A stretch of DNA of 16,653 nucleotides from Methanolinea sp. UBA473 (GTDB lineage: Archaea; Halobacteriota; Methanomicrobia; Methanomicrobiales; Methanospirillaceae): positions 1 through 16,653 of the forward strand of contig DAEV01000098.1 in NCBI GenBank assembly GCA_002509495.1, written 5' to 3'. Positions within the stretch are counted from its first letter, which is position 1, and each line of letters starts with the position of its first letter. The notes beneath the pieces are model-generated. The model searched no databases, had not been told where the DNA came from, and was given only the letters and a program-made list of their open reading frames with translations. Made by a program: the position numbers and the translations under genes. This document shows, piece after piece, positions 6,986-13,567 of this stretch.

Positions 6986-6994
6986 CTAAAAATA
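6986..6994 (-). promoter_or_regulatory. Possible TATA box of the hydrolase lipoprotein gene
   Basis: On the minus strand TATTTTTAG lies 33-41 bp upstream of the ATG, giving a short leader that contains the GGTGA ribosome-binding site. A nearby perfect palindrome ATTCGCGAAT (7014-7023) could be an operator. Confidence 0.35.
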
Positions 6995-7203
6995 CCTTGT
7001 GATGTGAATAAAAATTCGCGAATGAAAACCGGATGAAAAGGAAATCCAAAGGCGATCGTTTACCGGGGCCTGTGTTTGTTCGTCCAGCACCCACTGGTTC
7101 CCGCGACTGTAAAGACTGAAGTGACCCTTGAAATCAGGGCTGGGGATGATCGTCAGTGTCCCTTGTTCGGGATCCTGGTTTCAAATTGTGCGGTTCGAGA
7201 GAA

Positions 7204-7211
7204 GTTTTATC
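7204..7211 (+). promoter_or_regulatory. TATA-like box with leaderless-type spacing
   Basis: GTTTTATC ends 25 bp before the ATG at 7237, the spacing expected if transcription starts at or beside that ATG. No Shine-Dalgarno site lies before it, which agrees with a leaderless mRNA. Confidence 0.4.
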
Positions 7212-7236
7212 AGCGACCCTGCATCCTGGGACTTCG

Positions 7237-7614
7237 ATGATATCGCTTGACATGGAAAATAAAAAATTCCAGGAGATCTTGCGGCGGGAACTGAACCTCT
7301 CCGGAAACGCCACATTTCATCCGCGCAAGATGCTGGAAGGGACGCAGTTATACGAATATTGCCTCTTCACCATCGTTGATAATGACGTCACCTATGTTCT
7401 TATCCGGGGCACCTTCGTCGTCTCCGAGGTCTACATCCTCATCAAGACGGATCTCCCCGAAAAATTCCAGTTCTATCGGATTGCGGAGGAATTGAAAGAA
7501 AAGGGGCTGGATCCTGTCAGGACACGCCTTGTATGCATCGCGGTGAACGTATCGGAGAAGGTGCCGGGGGCCCGGAAATTCCCGGATATCCAGATCGTCA
7601 GGATCCCATTCTGA
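7237..7614 (+). CDS. Conserved-looking hypothetical protein, first gene of a two-gene operon
   Basis: A 125-aa soluble protein not recognised. It has an amphipathic N-terminal helix (about 5-17) and a strand-rich middle (CLFTIVDNDVTYVLIRGTF, roughly 42-60, then VSEVYILIKTDL). A helix with FYRIAEELKEKGLDP (about 80-95) and a last strand VCIAVNVSEK follow. The alternating strand/helix pattern suggests a small alpha/beta domain. ATG 7237 is preferred over the GTG at 7156 because of the TATA-like box at 7204-7211; ATG 7252 is also possible. Its stop is one base before the ATG of the next gene, so the two are almost surely co-transcribed and perhaps coupled. No cysteine or catalytic motif suggests an enzyme. 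Confidence 0.7.
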   Translation: MISLDMENKKFQEILRRELNLSGNATFHPRKMLEGTQLYEYCLFTIVDNDVTYVLIRGTFVVSEVYILIKTDLPEKFQFYRIAEELKEKGLDPVRTRLVCIAVNVSEKVPGARKFPDIQIVRIPF

Positions 7615-7615
7615 T

Positions 7616-8785
7616 ATGATATACGATTCCACTTCACCCGTCCGGGAGATCATGCAGGAATTTGCCCGCGTGACCGGGCTAAGTGTACCCGGGGCCCCTC
7701 CACAACGCTACCTGTGGACGGATGCATTCGCGGTATGCAATTTTATCGGACTGTACCGGAGGACGAATGACACGGTATTCCGGGATCTTGTTCTCATGCT
7801 TGTTGACCAGGTTCACACCATCCTCGGACGGCACCGGGACGACGATCCGCGGATCGGATGGATCAGCGGCCTCAACGAGCAGGAGGGCAAACTGCACCCG
7901 ACGGTGGGAGGACTGCGGATCGGGAAAAGGCTGAACGAACGCAGGGAGGAAGAGCCGCCTGACGAGAGGCTTGAATGGGACCGCGACGGGCAGTATTACC
8001 ACTACCTGACGAAGTGGATGCACGCCCTCAACCGCGTGAGCAGGATCACCGGGGATCCTGTGTACACTGTGTGGGCGATCGAGATGGCGAAGACGGCCCA
8101 TTCCAGGTTCACGTACGTTTCTGCAGGCGGGAAGAAGAGGATGGTCTGGAAGATGAATATCGATCTCTCCCGTCCGCTCGTTTCGTCCATGGGCCAGCAT
8201 GACCCCCTGGACGGCATCGTAACCTTCAGCGAGCTGCAGAATACGGCAGCTGCAAACCAGGGAAAAATGCCCCACCTGAACCTTCGTCCCGAAATAACCG
8301 ACCTGGCCGGGATGTGCCGGGGGCGGGACTGGGCGACGGATGACCCGCTCGGAATCGGGGGCCTTTTGTTCGATGCTTCCAGGATTGGTCAATTGATGGT
8401 CCGGGGCGGGTTTGGGTATCCGGACTTGCTGGGACCGGTCCTTGGTTCGGCGCTCCAGGGAATGGAGTTCTTGTCGAGGAGCAGTCCTCTTCGTGCCCCT
8501 CCCGCGTACCGCCTCGCATTCCGCGAGCTCGGGCTCTCGATCGGATTGAGGGGGCTGGAGGGATTGTCCGGACTGGTCGGGAACAATCCTGGCATCTTTG
8601 ACGGAAAGAGTTTCCTGTCTCGTAAAATTATGGGACTGATGAAATTTGAACCGATCGCGGAGCAGATCGAGCAGTTCTGGCTGGATGAAAAAAACCAGGA
8701 AGCAGCGACCTGGAAGGAGCACCGGGAGATCAACCGCGTCATGCTTGCAACCAGCCTCGCTCCCGAGGAGTTCCTGGCGGTATAA
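7616..8785 (+). CDS. Predicted alpha/alpha-toroid protein, conserved hypothetical
   Basis: A 389-aa protein, mostly helical. The repeated pattern of paired helices with Trp/Gly/Asp-rich loops recalls (alpha/alpha)6 toroids of glycoside hydrolases and related sugar enzymes. Segments that look functional are RYLWTDAFAV (31-40), GWISGLNEQEG (81-91), HPTVGGLRIGK (94-104) and LEWDRDGQYYHYLTKWMHAL (119-138). Further on are SSMGQHDPLDG (197-207) and WATDDPLGIGGLLFDA. The acidic and aromatic loop residues could form a substrate pocket. There is no signal peptide, so it acts in the cytoplasm. It starts one base after the preceding stop. The fold is inferred from pattern; no activity is known to me. 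Confidence 0.75.
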   Translation: MIYDSTSPVREIMQEFARVTGLSVPGAPPQRYLWTDAFAVCNFIGLYRRTNDTVFRDLVLMLVDQVHTILGRHRDDDPRIGWISGLNEQEGKLHPTVGGLRIGKRLNERREEEPPDERLEWDRDGQYYHYLTKWMHALNRVSRITGDPVYTVWAIEMAKTAHSRFTYVSAGGKKRMVWKMNIDLSRPLVSSMGQHDPLDGIVTFSELQNTAAANQGKMPHLNLRPEITDLAGMCRGRDWATDDPLGIGGLLFDASRIGQLMVRGGFGYPDLLGPVLGSALQGMEFLSRSSPLRAPPAYRLAFRELGLSIGLRGLEGLSGLVGNNPGIFDGKSFLSRKIMGLMKFEPIAEQIEQFWLDEKNQEAATWKEHREINRVMLATSLAPEEFLAV

Positions 8786-8893
8786 GTCCGTCCATCTCTG
8801 CCTTCGTAACACCCATGATCGGATCCATTCAATTTCTTTTAGAACAGGAAGGACTAAATTATCAGAACCTTATTTTCCTGATAAGGGCATGCG

Positions 8894-9301
8894 ATGGTGC
8901 GATTCGCCGAATACTTAAATGAGCACCCCGAAAAGGCCCGCCGCCTCAAACAGGCGACCGGTGGCAGGTGCGAGAACTGCAGCAATCCTTTCCCTCCGGC
9001 AGTCCTGGAGATCCACCTTATCGGGAAATCGCCTGAGACCGGGGTGGCCGGACAAGACCTGCAGAAACGTCTTCTCGTCCTCTGTCGGGTTTGCTGCGAT
9101 TCGTTCCGATCCGGACAGGTGGGGGAATCCCTGCAACGCGAACTCGTCCGCCACCGATCACGCGAGGTCAGAAATCGGATGCGGGAGAACCTCGGGTACC
9201 GTCCCCGGGATTATATCCCTCCGGATACTCCCGATCCCGAGGTCGTGTTCCGGGAAATATTCGACGGCGGGGCGCCGGATCTCTGTTTAAATGGGGGATA
9301 G
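8894..9301 (+). CDS. Degenerate HNH-type zinc protein
   Basis: A 135-aa protein with the cysteine frame of HNH endonucleases: Cys26-x2-Cys29, then LEIHLIG with His41, then LLVLCRVC with Cys64 and Cys67. The zinc site is complete. The rest of the HNH pattern is weak: the residue after His41 is Leu rather than the usual second His, and the His after the last Cys pair is replaced by Cys68. It may therefore be a DNA- or protein-binding zinc domain without nuclease activity. The C-terminal third is basic, then Pro/Asp-rich. A TATA-like TAAATTATC (8855-8863) and AAGGG shortly before the ATG support the start. Its 3' end faces the B3/B4 gene with an 11-bp gap. Confidence 0.72.
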   Translation: MVRFAEYLNEHPEKARRLKQATGGRCENCSNPFPPAVLEIHLIGKSPETGVAGQDLQKRLLVLCRVCCDSFRSGQVGESLQRELVRHRSREVRNRMRENLGYRPRDYIPPDTPDPEVVFREIFDGGAPDLCLNGG

Positions 9302-9312
9302 AAAAGAACGAA

Positions 9313-9984
9313 TCAGGGAGAAACTACCGCTCCTGACGGGGTACCTCCCGCAAACACCTTCAGGTACCCTGCACACAGTTCGTACGCTTCAATCACATTA
9401 TTCCGTTCAATTTTGGGCACGCCGCAGGTCACGATGCGGATCGTTGTTGTCTCGGTCGTTACCTTTGTAGCGTCCGAATCCCGGTAGGGATAGATCGCGA
9501 TGATCCGTGCAGAATCTGTCAGGATGACCTGGTTTGGTTGGAGCAAAACCTCCTTTTCCATTCCGATGCCAAGGAACCGTTCGCCGTCTTTTGCGAACCG
9601 CATTGACAGAACGCCCACGAGCGTGTCCGCATCGAACGCTGCGATGGGAACGCCGCTCCGGGCCGATGCAAGGTTATAGGCATCCACTGCGGTATTAATG
9701 CCCGGCAGCCTGCCCCCGGATAGGATCCTCCGGACAAGCGCTTCGGATGCCGGCCGGGTCTTGGTGGGATCCACACCCACGCTCCAGAAAAAATCGCGGT
9801 ACGCCCGAAAGAGCGGTTCGTCCTTGACCTGTTCCAGGGTGTATCGCGATTGGATCTCGCGGGCCACGTCCGCCTTCAGTGCCTCCAGCCCAGGGCTCCC
9901 CTGCTCTATCTTCACCGACCTGATCTCGCCTTCGGCGACGGAGATGCCGGAAAAGGCATTCAACACATCCTGAGAAAATTTCAT
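9313..9984 (-). CDS. B3/B4 (phenylalanyl-tRNA-synthetase-beta-like) domain protein
   Basis: A 223-aa stand-alone B3/B4 domain protein, a family related to the editing-site region of the PheRS beta subunit. Members are thought to bind tRNA or amino acids or to act in trans-editing, but are poorly studied. Signature segments are the helix before FRAYRDFFWSVGVDPTKTRP (about 59-78), SEALVRRILSGGRLPGIN (80-97) and NTAVDAYNLASARSGVPIAA (about 97-116). The pattern VDPTKTRPxxEAL is typical of the family. Length fits. GGTGA (complement of 9991-9995) lies seven bases before the ATG. No synthetase genes adjoin it. Confidence 0.85.
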   Translation of the reverse strand: MKFSQDVLNAFSGISVAEGEIRSVKIEQGSPGLEALKADVAREIQSRYTLEQVKDEPLFRAYRDFFWSVGVDPTKTRPASEALVRRILSGGRLPGINTAVDAYNLASARSGVPIAAFDADTLVGVLSMRFAKDGERFLGIGMEKEVLLQPNQVILTDSARIIAIYPYRDSDATKVTTETTTIRIVTCGVPKIERNNVIEAYELCAGYLKVFAGGTPSGAVVSP

Positions 9985-10187
9985 AGGGGTTCACCATTAT
10001 CCTTGGGAATTCCACGCTGACTGGGGGAGTATTTGCGTTTATTGAATCTCTTTTCCGATGTAGTATCCATTGCGGTTGGAAACCTGACAATACGCTCGAT
10101 GGATTCGATCAGGATCCGTGTCCTGTCCGGTGTTGGAGAGGAAGGAATTTTGGAGATATCGCGGACGACATTTTTATCTCCTTGCAT
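9981..10187 (-). CDS. Possible small ORF coupled to the B3/B4 gene
   Basis: A 68-aa open frame whose TGA overlaps the ATG of the B3/B4 gene as ATGA. The protein is basic, with one plausible helix (RILIESIERIVRF, about 23-35), and matches nothing I recognise. Its ATG has no good ribosome-binding site in front. A GGAG just inside the frame would better serve an out-of-frame ATG, and the YHS promoter overlaps its 5' end. It may be real or an accident of the intergenic region. Confidence 0.27.
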   Translation of the reverse strand: MQGDKNVVRDISKIPSSPTPDRTRILIESIERIVRFPTAMDTTSEKRFNKRKYSPSQRGIPKDNGEPL

Positions 10188-10212
10188 GCATTAAAACGAA
10201 TTGTCTGGAGGA
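10170..10212 (+). promoter_or_regulatory. Promoter and ribosome-binding site of the YHS gene
   Basis: ATTTTTATC (10170-10178) is a TATA-like box. A transcription start near 10200 would leave a leader containing GGAGG (10208-10212), eight bases before the ATG at 10221. This decides the start against the in-frame upstream codons. Confidence 0.5.
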
Positions 10213-10220
10213 TTGAGCGA

Positions 10221-10403
10221 ATGGCGACAGATCCCGTCTGTTACATGGTCGTCGATGAGGACGAATCGGCATGCAGGACCCGGTACAAGGGGCAGGAATT
10301 CTATTTCTGCTCCGATTTTTGCAGGAAGAGGTTTGACGAGAACCCGGAACGGTACAGGAAGCTGGCACGATCGATGGACATTGGTCCGGACATCAGTTGC
10401 TAA
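10221..10403 (+). CDS. YHS-domain mini-protein
   Basis: A 60-aa protein that is essentially one YHS domain, a small metal-associated module found in heavy-metal ATPases and monooxygenases. Visible are DPVCYMVV (4-11, Cys7), the YKGQEFYFCSDFC core (22-34, Cys30 and Cys34) and RFDENPERY (37-45), in the expected order and spacing. The canonical Gly after the first Cys is Tyr here. It probably binds or delivers a metal ion in the cytoplasm. GGAGG upstream fixes the start. Serpin 3 follows 144 bp later in the same direction, so co-transcription is possible but not shown. Confidence 0.87.
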   Translation: MATDPVCYMVVDEDESACRTRYKGQEFYFCSDFCRKRFDENPERYRKLARSMDIGPDISC

Positions 10404-10547
10404 ATGTCCCTTCCTAACATTCCTGATATTGGAGCCAGGGAATACCTAAGGGAAGACCCGAGTGGCTTTTCGCAGTGCATTCCTTCATGGGAAATTACTT
10501 CCAAAATTCCCGCACTCAACGCCACGTTTATTCAATTGCAGCCGAAA

Positions 10548-11864
10548 ATGACACCCATGAACAATACCTCCAATGTCATCCTGGGCATGGCGACATGCAT
10601 GGTTCTCGCCATCCTCCTTGCCGGGTGTACCGGGCTGCAACAGCCCGGGCCTTCCGCTCCGCAGGAGACCCCCACTCCCATCCCTGCGGTCAGCCTGCCG
10701 TCCGCTTCCAGCGATACCGTGGTCGATGCGAACAACCGGTTTTCCCTTGACCTCTACTCACGGCTGGCGGATGATCCTGAATTCAGGGACGGTAATCTCT
10801 TCTTCTCGCCGTTCTCCCTCTCGTCCGCCCTTGCCATTAACTATGAGGGTGCCAGGGGGAATACCGCCGATGAGATCCGGTCGGTGTTTCACTTCCCTGA
10901 TAACCGGAGTGTGCTCTTGTCCGGATTTGAAGAGACGATTGCGCGGGTCAACGGAAACGCGAACGCCTACACACTCCGGACGGCAAATGCCATGTGGGCG
11001 GAGCAGACGCACCCGTTCCTCCCGGACTACATCAGCACCGCAGATCGGTATTATGGTGCGAAGACGACAAACCTCGATTTCATCCATGCGCCCGATGAGT
11101 CCCGGATCACCATCAACCGGTGGGTGGAGGACCGGACCGGGGACCGGATCAAGGACCTGATCCCGGCCGGGGCGATCGATTCCAATACCCGTCTGGTGAT
11201 CACCAACGCGATCTACTTCAAGGGGACCTGGGTAAAGCAGTTTGATCCGGAAAAGACTGTAGATGCGGACTTCCTTACCGGAAGAGGAACCACTGTCAAG
11301 GTCCCGATGATGCAGAGGACCGACGAGACCGCCGTCTACGGGTATGCAGAGACCGATACGTTCCAGGTGCTGGAGATGCCCTATGAGTCGGGCACCGGAA
11401 CAGAGATCTCCATGCTGGTCCTGCTTCCCAAGGGAAACGACCTGCAGGAAATCGAACAGTCGCTGGGTTCCGGTGAATTGCGGGATCTCAGGGAAGCCCT
11501 CCAATCCAGGCAGGTAAAGGTCTTTTTCCCAAGGTTCACCATGGAGACAAAATATTTCCTGCCCCGGGTGCTCTCGGCCATGGGAATGCCGCTGGCGTTC
11601 ACCGGTGCAGCCGATTTCTCGGGGATGGATGGGAGCGGCGATCTCTTCATCACAGACGTCATCCACCAGGCGTTCGTAGAGGTGAACGAGGAGGGGACAG
11701 AGGCGGCAGCGGCGACTGCGGTGATCATGGGGAAGGGTGCAGCCCCAAGGGAGGATGAAGTTCCCGTATTCCGGGCCGATCACCCGTTCATCTTTATTAT
11801 CCAGGACAGCGGGACCGGGAACATCCTGTTCATGGGCCGGATGAGTGACCCGGCCGGTAACTGA
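10548..11864 (+). CDS. Serpin 3, predicted surface lipoprotein protease inhibitor
   Basis: A 438-aa serpin. The N-terminus has a hydrophobic segment ending in the lipobox LLAGC (Cys27), so the protein is likely lipid-anchored outside the membrane, unlike the two secreted paralogues. A short Pro/Thr/Ser-rich tether of about 30 residues replaces their long extension and lacks INPVFES. The serpin fold follows, starting near VVDANNRFSLDLY. The hinge EEGTEAAAAT (381-390) is intact. The tip reads AVIMGKGAAP, placing Lys396 where serpin 2 has Arg and serpin 1 Met, which predicts a trypsin- or plasmin-like target. ATG 10548 or 10557 starts at the signal peptide; the frame is open back to 10404 but that part does not look like protein. 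No clear Shine-Dalgarno site. Confidence 0.94.
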   Translation: MTPMNNTSNVILGMATCMVLAILLAGCTGLQQPGPSAPQETPTPIPAVSLPSASSDTVVDANNRFSLDLYSRLADDPEFRDGNLFFSPFSLSSALAINYEGARGNTADEIRSVFHFPDNRSVLLSGFEETIARVNGNANAYTLRTANAMWAEQTHPFLPDYISTADRYYGAKTTNLDFIHAPDESRITINRWVEDRTGDRIKDLIPAGAIDSNTRLVITNAIYFKGTWVKQFDPEKTVDADFLTGRGTTVKVPMMQRTDETAVYGYAETDTFQVLEMPYESGTGTEISMLVLLPKGNDLQEIEQSLGSGELRDLREALQSRQVKVFFPRFTMETKYFLPRVLSAMGMPLAFTGAADFSGMDGSGDLFITDVIHQAFVEVNEEGTEAAAATAVIMGKGAAPREDEVPVFRADHPFIFIIQDSGTGNILFMGRMSDPAGN

Positions 11865-11873
11865 ATTTTTTTA
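11835..11873 (+). terminator. GC hairpin and T-tract at the 3' end of serpin 3
   Basis: GGCCGG (11835-11840) pairs with CCGGCC (11850-11855) inside the last codons, and a run of seven T (11867-11873) follows the stop. The stem is 11 bp from the T-run, so it is not a textbook terminator. Confidence 0.35.
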
Positions 11874-11900
11874 GGGAGGTCAGGAACGTGGGTATTGAGA

Positions 11901-12134
11901 ATGACCAGAACATCCGGTGCATGGGATCCCCTGCCTTTTCCGGGGATCGGCTACCTTTCGTTCCTATCAAGGGTTGTTCCAGCGAAACTCCTGCGGTTCC
12001 TGGCAGGGATCCTGTTCCTTTGGACCGGGATGATCGCAATCCGCACCTATCCGGAATCCCGTGCGTATCGAGGGCAGATCCGCAGGTATCCGCAACATTC
12101 ATCCCCCAGTCTCACCAACCAAAACGCCTTATGA
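11901..12134 (+). CDS. Small membrane protein coupled to the SDR gene
   Basis: A 77-aa protein with one transmembrane helix (LLRFLAGILFLWTGMIAI, about 30-47) flanked by Lys/Arg, preceded by a Trp/Pro/Gly-rich N-terminus. I do not recognise the family. Its TGA overlaps the ATG of the SDR gene as ATGA (12131-12134), and the SDR gene has no ribosome-binding site of its own, so coupling is likely. A good GGAGGTC (11875-11881) lies upstream but is 20 bases from this ATG; TTG 11895 in the same frame is closer. GTG 11888, ideally spaced from GGAGGT, is in the SDR frame instead. The hydrophobic helix and stop/start overlap favour this frame. Confidence 0.55.
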   Translation: MTRTSGAWDPLPFPGIGYLSFLSRVVPAKLLRFLAGILFLWTGMIAIRTYPESRAYRGQIRRYPQHSSPSLTNQNAL

Positions 12135-12943
12135 ACGGACCCCTTATCCTCGTTACAGGTTCCACCGATGGGATAGGAAAAGCGACAGCCAGGGAGCTGG
12201 CCGGACGCGGGGCGCAGGTGATCCTCCATGGGAGGGATCCGGATAAAGGGGAAAAGGTACTCAAAGAATTGAAAAATCTCACGTGGAACAAGAATCTAAG
12301 CCTTCTCATCGCCGATCTGTCGGTAAAAGAGAACATCCTGCGACTTGCGGATGAGGTCATGTCCGGGTACGGCCGGCTCGACGTCCTCGTCAACAACGCA
12401 GGCGTCTACGAAAAGACGCGAAAAATTACTCCCGATGGAATGGAAATGACGTTTGGTGTGAATTACTTTGCTCCATTCCTCCTCACCCGCGAACTGCTTC
12501 CGTTGCTTAAAAAGAGTGCCCCCTCGCGGATCGTGAACGTCGCATCCGCCGCCCACCGCGATGTCAGGCGGATCGACTGGGAGAACGTGCTGGGAGAGAA
12601 GCATTATGATCCTTTCGAGGCATACGCCCTGTCCAAGTTCGCCGATATCACCCTTACCTATTCCCTGGCGGAATCCCTCCATAAGGCCGGTGTCGCGGTG
12701 AACTGCCTCCACCCCGGGACAGTTGCTACAAAGATGCTCAGGGCAGAATTTCCCGGGATCCGGGGAATCCCGCCGGCGGAGGGTGCAAAGACTTCGGTCT
12801 ACCTGGCAATCTCCCCGGAAATTGCGGCAGTATCAGGGAAATATTTCGAGGAAAGCAGGGAGCCCGGGCGATCTTCGGCACTGACATACGATCGGACGGT
12901 GCAGAAACGGCTCTGGGAAGAGGCCGAGAAGCGGGTCGTCTGA
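12131..12943 (+). CDS. Short-chain dehydrogenase/reductase, retinol-dehydrogenase-like
   Basis: A 270-aa SDR oxidoreductase. The Rossmann motif TGSTDGIG is at 9-16, and HGRD at 33-36 with an Arg after the second strand favours NADP(H). NNAG is at 88-91, the catalytic Ser is Ser139 (NVASAAH) and the catalytic pair is Tyr165 and Lys169 in YALSK. The NVASAAHRD and LHPGTVAT segments resemble the retinol dehydrogenase / WWOX / protochlorophyllide reductase branch, so a hydrophobic carbonyl or alcohol substrate is plausible. The frame is open upstream to GTG 11888, but the extra 81 residues have no SDR character. The start overlaps the preceding membrane protein gene, suggesting a shared job at the membrane. 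Confidence 0.92.
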   Translation: MNGPLILVTGSTDGIGKATARELAGRGAQVILHGRDPDKGEKVLKELKNLTWNKNLSLLIADLSVKENILRLADEVMSGYGRLDVLVNNAGVYEKTRKITPDGMEMTFGVNYFAPFLLTRELLPLLKKSAPSRIVNVASAAHRDVRRIDWENVLGEKHYDPFEAYALSKFADITLTYSLAESLHKAGVAVNCLHPGTVATKMLRAEFPGIRGIPPAEGAKTSVYLAISPEIAAVSGKYFEESREPGRSSALTYDRTVQKRLWEEAEKRVV

Positions 12944-13000
12944 AAGACTCTATCAGGATGCCCTGGAGAGAGTATGGAATCCAGACCGTTTCGCCTCGAT

Positions 13001-13567
13001 TCACGTCCCTGGCGGTATCATGAAGCCGGGTATCGTGAGATCTCTCTGGAAGGAATGGAGTTCTTCTTTGATGAGGTCTTTCTTGAGGTAGATGGACATC
13101 GCGGCATTCAGGGCCCCGAATTTGAACTCTTTTAATTTCCTCTCCTGAAGTGTGATCCTCGTGTTCCTGAGGGTGACAAGGGGCCGTATGACAAAGGCCG
13201 CATTGGTCCGCCAGACGACCGCGGTGCCGGATTTGATTGCAATATCGATGTAGGGTGAATATTCAGGGAGGGTCAGGGGGGCCAGTTTTTCGAGAACGAC
13301 CGTATAGGGGGAACTGCTGTCTTTCAGGGATTTTTGGAATTCTTCCGTGGATTTCACCTTTTCTACGGTGAGACGGATGATGCCTCCCGTCACGTACCCT
13401 GAGAGACGCCGTATGAAGGCCGCCTGGATATCGGTTTTTTTCAGGGATCCCGGGTCATTTTTCCTCATATACTGCTCCGCATCCTTCACGGCCGGTATGC
13501 CGCCTTTCTGAAGCATGATCGATAGTTCCAGAAGGAGTTCGGGGCTGGGTTCAGTGATGTCGATCAT
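13001..13567 (-). CDS. Hypothetical protein, partner of the PKD membrane protein
   Basis: A 188-aa soluble protein with no signal peptide or membrane segment, not recognised. It starts with an acidic helix (PSPELLLELSIMLQKGG, 8-24). A basic middle and a strand-rich part follow (YTVVLEKLAPLTLPEY, YIDIAIKSGTAVVWRTNAAF, about 88-125). It ends with a Lys/Glu-rich helical stretch. Its ATG overlaps the TGA of the upstream PKD gene (ATGA, 13564-13567), so the two are translated from one message. The PKD protein has a charged cytoplasmic tail, and this protein may bind it; that is inference from coupling only. Its 3' end converges with the SDR gene. Confidence 0.75.
   Translation of the reverse strand: MIDITEPSPELLLELSIMLQKGGIPAVKDAEQYMRKNDPGSLKKTDIQAAFIRRLSGYVTGGIIRLTVEKVKSTEEFQKSLKDSSSPYTVVLEKLAPLTLPEYSPYIDIAIKSGTAVVWRTNAAFVIRPLVTLRNTRITLQERKLKEFKFGALNAAMSIYLKKDLIKEELHSFQRDLTIPGFMIPPGT

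Noticed and set aside
10404..10547. N-terminal extension of serpin 3 by 48 residues
   Set aside because: It would place the lipoprotein signal peptide internally; the segment has no recognisable feature and the paralogues start at their signal peptides.
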